In this document: positions 57,449 through 64,000 of the stretch, piece by piece
How positions within the stretch are numbered: the stretch's first letter is position 1
Layout of the letters: every line of letters starts with the position of its first letter
Assembly: GCF_000429645.1 (NCBI RefSeq)
Contig: NZ_KE386934.1
Span: 582,751-646,750, forward strand
DNA: 64,000 nt
Source: Niveispirillum irakense DSM 11586
GTDB taxonomy: Bacteria; Pseudomonadota; Alphaproteobacteria; Azospirillales; Azospirillaceae
Direction: 5' to 3'
Program-made: the position numbers and the translations under genes
Notes under the pieces: model-generated
What the model was told of the DNA's origin: nothing
Database searches by the model: none
The model's input: only the letters and a program-made list of their open reading frames with translations

Positions 57449-58107
57449 TACTTCCAGATATTGGTCTGCCCGCCGCTGCAGCGATACTGCCAGGCTTCCC
57501 CCTCCCACCAGATCACGCCTTCATAGGACGAGCCGGAGAAGCTGGTGCGCCCGCGATAGCCGTGCCGCTGGATAAAGGCCTGTTCCACCTGGCTCTGGCA
57601 CTCATTCTCCGGACGGCTGCTGGTCCTGCCCCCGCCCTGGCCGGGGCGGTCATTCCAGACAATGCCATCATTGTCCGACCGGTAGGGTGGCCGGGGTGGC
57701 GGCGCGGGCCGGCGCCAATCATCATCCCAGGGATCACGCGTGCCGCCGCCCCAGCCGGGACGGTAATCATGGTCCCGGTCGCGACGCACCTCCCGCAGGG
57801 AGCTGATGCCGCCACGCAGGTTCTTCACCTCCGCCACATTGGCGACACGGGCGCCCCCGACCAGCGTCTGGCAATGGTCGTACCGCTTATCCTTGCAGAT
57901 TTCCCAGACACCGGAATTGACCACGACGGACCGGGCCCGGTCATTCCAGGGCGGCAGCTTGGTCAGGGAATCGATATCATCGTGGATGGTGATGCGTTCC
58001 CCCCGGAAACCGGGCTCCGAATAAAGCGTAACCGATCCCGCCACCGCGCTGCCGGTGCCCAGCAGCGTCACCATCAGCGCGGCACCCGCAAAGCCTAAGC
58101 CTTTCAT
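57448..58107 (-). CDS. Secreted beta/gamma-crystallin-like protein
   Basis: A 219-residue protein with a Sec signal peptide (MKGLGFAGAALMVTLLGTGS, cleavage after AVA). A crystallin-type beta module follows: SVTLYSEPGFRGERITIHDD, DRARSVVVNSGVWEICKDK and GGISSLREV. Next comes an Arg/Pro/Asp-rich low-complexity linker (DRDHDYRPGWGGG ... RRPAPPPRPPYRSDN), then a C-terminal domain with conserved-looking Cys and Trp (ENECQSQVEQAFIQRHGYRG, WWEGEAWQYRCSGG). Such crystallin/inhibitor-I36 modules can bind Ca2+ or proteases in the envelope. The function is not known. Confidence 0.72.
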   Translation of the reverse strand: MKGLGFAGAALMVTLLGTGSAVAGSVTLYSEPGFRGERITIHDDIDSLTKLPPWNDRARSVVVNSGVWEICKDKRYDHCQTLVGGARVANVAEVKNLRGGISSLREVRRDRDHDYRPGWGGGTRDPWDDDWRRPAPPPRPPYRSDNDGIVWNDRPGQGGGRTSSRPENECQSQVEQAFIQRHGYRGRTSFSGSSYEGVIWWEGEAWQYRCSGGQTNIWK

Positions 58108-58318
58108 CCCAACCTCCCGGCGGGTATTGCCCCGCCGTTCCTTCTATCTGCCAGAGCCTACCATCGCTCCGGTTGCAACAATGGCCGGCCTTTGTGTCCC
58201 GTCAAGGGCAAGTCGAAGGCGAGATTTCGTATTCCGGACCGACAATCGCCGCTCGACAGGGATGGGGCGGACAGTCCAGTCTTTGCCGCCGGCACCGTCC
58301 TCAGGAGAAATCGCGCCT

Positions 58319-59920
58319 ATGGGCTTGATCACGCGTCGCCTGCTTCTCACCCTGGCGGGGTTAGCACCCCTGACAGGCGCCCTGCCCCTGCGGCCGGCCC
58401 TGGCGGCAGACCAAAGGCTGGATATCGGCCTGGGACCGGAGGTGGATACGCTGGACCCGCACCGGTCCACCACCATCGTGGCCGGGACGCTGTTTGTGGA
58501 ATTATGGGAGGGGCTGACTTGTTTTGATGCCGCCGGCACCATCATTCCCGGCGTGGCGGAACGCTGGGATATCAGCGAGGACGGGCTGAACTGGACATTC
58601 CATCTGCGTGACAATGCCCGCTGGTCCGATGGCAGCGCCGTGACGGCAGAAGATTTCGTCTTTTCCTGGCGGCGTGCGGTCACGCCGGCAACCCGGCTGG
58701 GCCTGCCGGAATGGGTAGCGCCGCTGCGCAATGCCATGGCGATCATGCGCGGCGAAGCCCCGGCCGACACGCTGGGCGTCACGGCTCTGGATGCACGGAC
58801 CCTGGTGGTGGCGCTGGAACATCCCAAACCGGACCTGACAACCTATACCGCCTATTGGCCGCTTTCCCCCCTGCATCGCCCATCCGTGGAAGCCCATGGC
58901 GATGGCTTTGTCCAGCCGGGCAAGCTGGTGGGCAATGGCCCCTTCATCCTGGACAGCGTGGTGCCGCAAAGCCATTACCGGCTGGTGCGCAACCCGCATT
59001 ACCGGGAGGCCGCCACAGTTGCGGCGGCTTCTGTCACCTTCCATGTGACGGAGGATCTGCAAACCGAGATGAAGCGGTTCCGTACCGGGGAACTGGTCGT
59101 CACCAAGGATGTGCCGCCGACCCAGTTGGACTGGGCGCGCACCCATATGGCGGATAGTCTGCGGCTGGCCTATCGCGCCTCAACCTTTTTCCTGGTCCCA
59201 AACCTGACACGCGCACCATGGAAGGATAATCCCACGCTGATGCGGGCCCTGTCCCTGGCCATCGACCGTCAGACGATTGTGGAAAAGGTGACGCGCGGCG
59301 GCGAGTTGCCCGCCTTTACCATGACCCCGCCCGACCTGACCGGCTATGAACCGCCGGCCCCGGACTGGTCCCTGCTGTCGGCAGCAGAGCGCCAGGCGGA
59401 AGCCAGACGCCTGTTCGCGGACGCCGGCTATGGTCCGGGGGGCAAGGATCTGCCGCCGGTCGAACTGCTTTACAATACCAATGAATTGAACCGGCAGGTC
59501 GCCATTGCCGTTGGGGCCATGTGGCAACAGGTGTTGGGGGTCAAAACCACCCTGTCCAACCAGGAATTCAAGATCGTGGTCAGCCGGATGAAGGAACATT
59601 CCTATCCGGACTTTGCCCGTATCACCTGGGCGGTGGGATTGGTGACCGAATATCTCAACCTGCTGCGGTCCCGCGCGGAAACGCTGGGCCCCGGCTATGC
59701 CAACCCGGCCTTCGATCAGGCGATGGAAGCGGTGGATAATGCCCGCGACCTGCCATCCTTCCACAAGGCTTTGGCGCAGGCGGAAGCGATTGCCATGGCC
59801 GACATGCCGATGATCCCGATCATGCGCCAATCCGCCCGGCGCCTGGTCAGCCCACGCCTGCGCGGCTGGGCTGACAATGCGGTGGATATCCACCCGGCGC
59901 GCTATCTATCGCTTGCCTGA
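58319..59920 (+). CDS. Oligopeptide ABC-type substrate-binding protein (SBP family 5)
   Basis: A 533-residue periplasmic binding protein. The start TRRLLLTLAGLAPLTGALPL resembles a twin-arginine signal, with cleavage near ALA/ADQ. Family 5 features are GPEVDTLDPHRSTTIVAGTL, GLTCFDAAGTIIPGVAERWD, LNWTFHLRDNARWSDGSAVT and AEDFVFSWRRAVTP. It is OppA-like, but no permease or ATPase genes follow, so it is an orphan here. The ATG at 58319 (AGGAG upstream) is preferred over the longer frame from 58055. Confidence 0.9.
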   Translation: MGLITRRLLLTLAGLAPLTGALPLRPALAADQRLDIGLGPEVDTLDPHRSTTIVAGTLFVELWEGLTCFDAAGTIIPGVAERWDISEDGLNWTFHLRDNARWSDGSAVTAEDFVFSWRRAVTPATRLGLPEWVAPLRNAMAIMRGEAPADTLGVTALDARTLVVALEHPKPDLTTYTAYWPLSPLHRPSVEAHGDGFVQPGKLVGNGPFILDSVVPQSHYRLVRNPHYREAATVAAASVTFHVTEDLQTEMKRFRTGELVVTKDVPPTQLDWARTHMADSLRLAYRASTFFLVPNLTRAPWKDNPTLMRALSLAIDRQTIVEKVTRGGELPAFTMTPPDLTGYEPPAPDWSLLSAAERQAEARRLFADAGYGPGGKDLPPVELLYNTNELNRQVAIAVGAMWQQVLGVKTTLSNQEFKIVVSRMKEHSYPDFARITWAVGLVTEYLNLLRSRAETLGPGYANPAFDQAMEAVDNARDLPSFHKALAQAEAIAMADMPMIPIMRQSARRLVSPRLRGWADNAVDIHPARYLSLA

Positions 59921-59967
59921 TATCCCTGGCCCTCAAGGCAGGACCAGGGATAGGGCAGCGACAAATT

Positions 59968-61719
59968 TCATGCGGCGGGTGCCTGGATCAGGGTGGAATG
60001 TTCCTCGCGCAGGGCCGCGATCACGCTGTGCCAATCCCCCAAGGCCGGCTGCCGGTGAACCCGATGGTTGGGATACCAGGGGGAACGGTCACCGCCGATG
60101 CCCCAGCGCCAATCGACGGAATGCGCCAGCATCAACGATACAGGCGCCCCCATGGAGCCCGCCAGATGGCCGACACCCGTATCCACCGCCACGACATGAT
60201 CGAGGTTTGCGATCACAGCGGCAGTATCAATGAAATCCTGGAGAACTGAGCTCATATCATGAAGCCGGCCTTTGAAGGCCAGACAATCCGCGGCGCGAGG
60301 ACCAACCTGCAGCGATATCCATTGCGCGTCCGGGATAGCATCCAAAACGGACCCCAGCAGTGACAGCGGCAGGGAGCGGCGCGCATCTTCCGAATGCTGC
60401 GGCCGGCCGGCCCAGACCACGCCGATGCGCCGTTTCCCCTCCTCGCGGGGCGGAAGCAGCGTAGCACCGCGCGCAATCTCAGCCTCCGGCAGGGCCAGCC
60501 AGCCGGGCAGCAAGGGCAGATCCGGCACGTCCAGGGACAGCATGTGCGGCAGGCTCAGCAGCGGCACATGATAGTCCGGGATATCATCAATACTGAACTG
60601 GTGCGGATTGTCGCTACGGGGCACAACCCGGAGGCCCGGCCCGTCCAGTGCCGTCGACAGAAGACGGGCCAGGGGGGCGGAGACTTCCAGGATCACCTCA
60701 GCAACCTTGTGGCGTTCCTGAAGGATGCGGGCCAAAGGCGCGAATTGCAGGATGTCGCCGAACCCTTGCTCCCCCCAGACATAGATGCGCTTGCCTTCCA
60801 GCGGCTCCCCCTGCCAGCGAGGGGAACTAAGCAGACGGCGCGGCTCCGGGAACTGGTCCCAGACCCAGCGCCATTCATAATCAGCCCAGCCGGTCTTGAA
60901 ATCACCCCGCGCCAGACAGGCAAGCGAATGGTTCCAGCGGGCCAGCGCATTGCCCGGCGCCAGTTTCAGCGCCACACTCAAGGCCATCACGGTCGCATCA
61001 ATGAAGCCCGCCGAACGCAAAGCCTTGTCCAGCGTCTGCAAGACCTCTTCAAGACGCTCCAGCCGGCCATCGGGCATACCATCGGGCAATTGAGCCAGCG
61101 CCGCTGTCAATTCCGGCAGGCGGTCGCCCAATTCCTCCAGCAATTGCTTGCCCAGATCGCGTGCTTCCGGCAGGACCCGGCCAAACAGGATCAGCCCGAT
61201 GACCAGGGGCACAACCGCCTCGCGCGACTGCCCCATCCAGGCAAGGCCGGTGCCCATATTGACCCAGGCTGAATAATTCAGCGGCGACAGTTGCAGGATA
61301 CGGCGATAAAGCGGGATCGCGTCGGAATGGTTGCCGTTGGTCTGCAACATAACGGCCAGGTTGACCATGGCCGCCGCCGCACGCGGCAGATCGCCCACCC
61401 GCTCAAAAACCGTACCCAGAGAGCAGTAATAAAGCGGCTCCGCCGGCTCCAGCTTGAGCGCGTGCTCGAACAGACCGGCAGCGCGCATATTATCGCCTTC
61501 GAACGCCGCAATCACGCCCAACTGGTGCAGGCTGGGGGCCGTCAGTTCCGGCCGCTCCGTCAATTGCAGAAAGATGCTGCGGGCTTCCGCCAGCTTTCCG
61601 GTCGATTGAAACTGCAGCCCCTGGGCAAAGGCAGGCACACGACGCCCAATTTCCATCAATACAGCGCCGGCACGCTCCACCACGGGGATGGCAAACTCGG
61701 CATTGTTACGTACGGTCAT
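59968..61719 (-). CDS. TPR protein with glycosyltransferase-9-like domain
   Basis: A 583-residue cytoplasmic protein. The N-terminal 160 residues hold TPR repeats (AQGLQFQSTGKLAEARSIFL, PSLHQLGVIAAFEGDNMRAA, LYYCSLGTVFERVGDLPRAA). A helical spacer follows, and a C-terminal GT-B type domain: RIYVWGEQGFGDILQFAPLA, RRIGVVWAGRPQHSEDARRS and HVVAVDTGVGHLAGSMGAPV. The D-T-G-V-G-H-L-A-G motif is the one seen in TPR-linked glycosyltransferases related to heptosyltransferases and adhesin-modifying enzymes. Its start overlaps the end of the upstream MBG adhesin gene by 14 bases, so it may glycosylate that adhesin. Confidence 0.83.
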   Translation of the reverse strand: MTVRNNAEFAIPVVERAGAVLMEIGRRVPAFAQGLQFQSTGKLAEARSIFLQLTERPELTAPSLHQLGVIAAFEGDNMRAAGLFEHALKLEPAEPLYYCSLGTVFERVGDLPRAAAAMVNLAVMLQTNGNHSDAIPLYRRILQLSPLNYSAWVNMGTGLAWMGQSREAVVPLVIGLILFGRVLPEARDLGKQLLEELGDRLPELTAALAQLPDGMPDGRLERLEEVLQTLDKALRSAGFIDATVMALSVALKLAPGNALARWNHSLACLARGDFKTGWADYEWRWVWDQFPEPRRLLSSPRWQGEPLEGKRIYVWGEQGFGDILQFAPLARILQERHKVAEVILEVSAPLARLLSTALDGPGLRVVPRSDNPHQFSIDDIPDYHVPLLSLPHMLSLDVPDLPLLPGWLALPEAEIARGATLLPPREEGKRRIGVVWAGRPQHSEDARRSLPLSLLGSVLDAIPDAQWISLQVGPRAADCLAFKGRLHDMSSVLQDFIDTAAVIANLDHVVAVDTGVGHLAGSMGAPVSLMLAHSVDWRWGIGGDRSPWYPNHRVHRQPALGDWHSVIAALREEHSTLIQAPAA

Positions 61720-64000
61720 CTTGCTCGGCGCCTTTGATGGGATCGGAGGTCATTTGCAACTGGTCATAGACAGCACCGCCTTCCGCCCCGCTGACCGCGA
61801 CAGGCAAATTCTGGCCGGAAGCTGTGGTTCCGCCGGTAGTGCCCGTCGTCTCGACTGTGCTGCCGCCGGAGGAAGATCCGGAGGTTGCCGCCGTGGACGA
61901 AGCGGCGGGCGTAGAGCTTTCAGCCGCTGCGGGGCTTGTGTTCGCCGGCGTCGACGCCGTGTTCGCCGGGGCGACGGTGCTGACGGGTGTCAGCGTGGTT
62001 GTGGGCGCTGCCAAGCTGGCCACAGGAACGACGGTGGCAACGACCTGACGCTGAACTGTACTTGCCGTCAGGGTCTGGGGCGGTACGGTAACCGTCAGGG
62101 TTCCCGGCTGGTACTGGACAGTATAATTACTCAGCCCCGCACCCGTCGCATTGCTAGCGGTGATGACATAGCTGCCAGCCGCCGCCACAGCGGGGGTGCC
62201 GGGGCTTTGCAGGGCGACCTGCTGCACGCTGTCACCATTCACCAGCCCTTCGGTCGTGAAGGCGGACAGGACAAGATCAATGCCGCCAACCTTGCTGACA
62301 TCTGAGGCCGTGATGGTCAACAAGGCCCGGTTCACGGTCAGGGTGCCAGTCACATAATTAACGGTGTAATTGCCCAAGCCAGTACCGGTGGCATCCGATA
62401 CGGCGATGTCATAACGGCCGGCCGCCCTGGTGGGATCGGCGATCCCGTTGGACAGTGACACACCCGTCACCTGATCGCCATTGACAAGCCCGGCGGTGCT
62501 GAAGCCCGGTGTGGCGCTGGCGGCAACGCCATAGGTGCGGGTGACATCATTTGCGGTAATGGTCAGGACTGCCCTGTTAACCGTCAACGTGCCATCCAGG
62601 TAGGTGATGGAATAGTTCGACAGGCCTGTGCCAGCGGCCGCGGAGACCAGAACGGAATAGTTTCCGACGCCGGCCACTGTGCCCGAACCGGCGGAGGTCA
62701 GGCTGACGCCGCTGATGCTGTCACCATTCACCAAACCGGAACTGCTGAAGCCCGTCAGGTTGATCGCATTGCCGTAGGTCTTGGTGGCATTGCTGGCTGT
62801 GATCACCAAGGCCGCCGGGTTCACGGCCAATGTGCCATCAGCGTAGGTGATCGCATAATTGGACAAACCGGTACCCGCAGCACCGCCGGCCAGAATAGCG
62901 TAACTGCCCACGCCAGCCGTGGCACCGGCACCGGCGCTGCTCAGCACAACCCCCGTCACCGTGTCATTATTCACCAGCCCGGAGCTGGTAAAGCCTGTCA
63001 GGTTGATCGAGTTGCCATAGGTTTTGGTGGCATTGCTGGCGGTAATCGTCAGGGATGCCGGGCTCACCGTCAAAACACCACCCGCGTAGGTGATGGAATA
63101 GTTGGATAGACCGTTACCGGTCGCCCCCGCACCCACGATGGCATAGCGCCCCACACCAGCCGTCGCGCCAGCGCCGCTGCTGGTCAGGGACAGCCCCGTG
63201 ATGCTGTCGCCATTCACCAGACCGGAACTGGTGAAGCCGGTCAGGCTGGCATTGCTTCCATAGGTCTTTGTTGTGTTACCGGCAGTGATCGTCAGAGAGG
63301 CCGGGTTCACCGTCAATGTGCCATCGACATAGGTGATTGCATAATTGGAAAGGCCCGTGCCGGTCGCGCCGCCACCCAGGATCATATAGCTGCCGACCGA
63401 CGCTGTTGTTCCGGCGCCGCTGCTGGTCAATACGACCCCGGTGAGCGTATCGTTGTTCACCAGACCAGAACTGGTAAAGCCCGTCAGGTTGGCGTTGGTC
63501 CCATACGTCTTGGTGGCGTTGCCGGCAGTGATCGTCAGCGACGCCGGGTTCACCGTCAACACACCACCCGCATAGGTGATGGAATAGTTGGACAGGCCGC
63601 TGCCCGTAGCACCGTTACCGACAATGGCATACCGGCCAGCACCCGCAATCACATCCGTGCCGCTGCTGGTCAAGGATACGGACGTAACGCTGTCACCATT
63701 CACCAGACCATTGCTGGTAAAGCCCGTCAGGTTGATCGAGTTGCCATAGGTCTTGGTCGCCCCGTTGGCCGTGATCGTCAACGATGCAGGGTTCACCACC
63801 AGCGTACCGTCCGCATAGGTGATCGAGTAGTTCGACAGGCCCGTGCCAGACGCGCCAGACCCGACAATGCTGTAGCTGCCCGCATTGGCCAGGGTACCCG
63901 AACCGCCGGAGGTCAGACTGACGCCGCTGACGCTGTCACCATTCACCAGACCATTGCTGGTGAAGCCCGTCAGGTTGATCGAGTTGCCATAGGTCTTCGT
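61706..64000 (-). CDS. Giant MBG-repeat adhesin, C-terminal part
   Basis: The frame is open at the right edge of the window, so only the last 764 residues are seen. They consist of tandem MBG-type beta modules of 81 residues (PASLTITAGNATKTYG ... GFTSSGLVNGDSITGLSLTS ... GLSNYSITYAGGVLTV), seven or more copies. A Ser/Thr/Ala-rich tail of about 110 residues follows, ending GAVYDQLQMTSDPIKG. MBG repeats are typical of filamentous-haemagglutinin-like proteins secreted by the two-partner (TpsA/TpsB) route; the secretion domain and TpsB partner would lie outside the window. Its stop overlaps the start of the TPR glycosyltransferase-like gene. Confidence 0.85.
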   Translation of the reverse strand, partial: TKTYGNSINLTGFTSNGLVNGDSVSGVSLTSGGSGTLANAGSYSIVGSGASGTGLSNYSITYADGTLVVNPASLTITANGATKTYGNSINLTGFTSNGLVNGDSVTSVSLTSSGTDVIAGAGRYAIVGNGATGSGLSNYSITYAGGVLTVNPASLTITAGNATKTYGTNANLTGFTSSGLVNNDTLTGVVLTSSGAGTTASVGSYMILGGGATGTGLSNYAITYVDGTLTVNPASLTITAGNTTKTYGSNASLTGFTSSGLVNGDSITGLSLTSSGAGATAGVGRYAIVGAGATGNGLSNYSITYAGGVLTVSPASLTITASNATKTYGNSINLTGFTSSGLVNNDTVTGVVLSSAGAGATAGVGSYAILAGGAAGTGLSNYAITYADGTLAVNPAALVITASNATKTYGNAINLTGFSSSGLVNGDSISGVSLTSAGSGTVAGVGNYSVLVSAAAGTGLSNYSITYLDGTLTVNRAVLTITANDVTRTYGVAASATPGFSTAGLVNGDQVTGVSLSNGIADPTRAAGRYDIAVSDATGTGLGNYTVNYVTGTLTVNRALLTITASDVSKVGGIDLVLSAFTTEGLVNGDSVQQVALQSPGTPAVAAAGSYVITASNATGAGLSNYTVQYQPGTLTVTVPPQTLTASTVQRQVVATVVPVASLAAPTTTLTPVSTVAPANTASTPANTSPAAAESSTPAASSTAATSGSSSGGSTVETTGTTGGTTASGQNLPVAVSGAEGGAVYDQLQMTSDPIKGAEQDDRT
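62088..64000 (-). repeat. Tandem 243-bp repeats encoding MBG modules
   Basis: The same codons recur at exact 243-base steps: the TVN-type segment lies at about 62331, 62574, 62817, 63060, 63303, 63546 and 63789. The two units nearest the C-terminus (62088-62573) are more diverged; those to the right are highly alike. The array continues beyond the window and is a likely site of recombination and assembly error. Confidence 0.88.

Noticed and set aside
62088..64000. The regular repeats as a CRISPR array
   Set aside because: The period is 243 bases, the reading frame is continuous, and the translation is a repeated MBG module.

Overview
This 64 kb window is GC-rich chromosomal DNA from an alphaproteobacterium. 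The evidence is a plant-type glutamate-cysteine ligase, separate glyQ and glyS genes, pyruvate phosphate dikinase, the rpe / heparinase-like / purH order, and an overall codon style that I associate with Rhodospirillales of the Azospirillaceae type (for example Niveispirillum or Nitrospirillum). That placement is inference; no rRNA or marker phylogeny is available here.

Layout. 1-6.4 kb: a SPOR-domain repeat protein (left end cut), an O-antigen-ligase-like membrane protein, a YgfZ-type Fe/S repair protein, a long HAMP/coiled-coil membrane protein without a chemoreceptor tip, and a PRC-barrel protein. 6.6-16.5 kb: ppdK, glyQS, a small P-loop protein coupled to argB, a GST, a Sel1-type lipoprotein and tRNA-Pro(CGG). 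16.7-21.1 kb: polyprenyl diphosphate synthase, DUF2007-like protein, TrmN6-like methyltransferase, a periplasmic binding protein, an S49 peptidase and a small zinc-ribbon-like membrane protein. 21.2-24.0 kb: an AT-rich island with a reverse transcriptase overlapping a PD-(D/E)XK nuclease-like gene. 24.0-30.0 kb: purH, a heparinase II/III-like protein, rpe and a TerC/CBS/CorC membrane protein. 30.0-31.8 kb: a second AT-rich patch with a HEPN-like gene and a RusA-like gene. 31.9-42.2 kb: secreted and esterase proteins, nagA, a SpoIIAA-like protein, hisS, and a divergent pair made of a bacterial homologue of the phosphorylase kinase alpha/beta subunit and malQ. 42.2-50.4 kb: an orphan protein, two tandem duplicated histidine kinases, gshA, rsmE, ubiA and a methyltransferase. 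50.3-57.3 kb: an sbtA-lysR operon with a clear palindromic operator, ubiD, and divergent amidohydrolase / aspartoacylase-like / AbrB-type transporter genes. 57.4-64 kb: a crystallin-like secreted protein, an oligopeptide-binding protein, a TPR glycosyltransferase-like protein and the C-terminal part of a giant MBG-repeat adhesin.

How the genes fit together. Most of the window is housekeeping: ubiquinone synthesis (ispB-like, ubiA, ubiD), aminoacylation (glyQ, glyS, hisS), glutathione, arginine and purine synthesis, and glycogen/alpha-glucan metabolism (malQ with the kinase-subunit homologue). The two AT-rich islands are the accessory parts and carry the genes most likely to be defence or mobile functions. 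The best candidate for an undescribed system is the reverse transcriptase-nuclease pair at 21280-23653, with the HEPN/RusA pair at 30205-31733 second.

Intergenic structure is also notable. Three copies of a long inverted-repeat element of the GTCAYYCCSGCGAAGG type occur at about 9.6, 37.0 and 54.1 kb. Two complex palindromic elements bounded by ATACC...GGTAT occur at about 6.5 and 57.4 kb. Four of these five elements lie between convergent genes.
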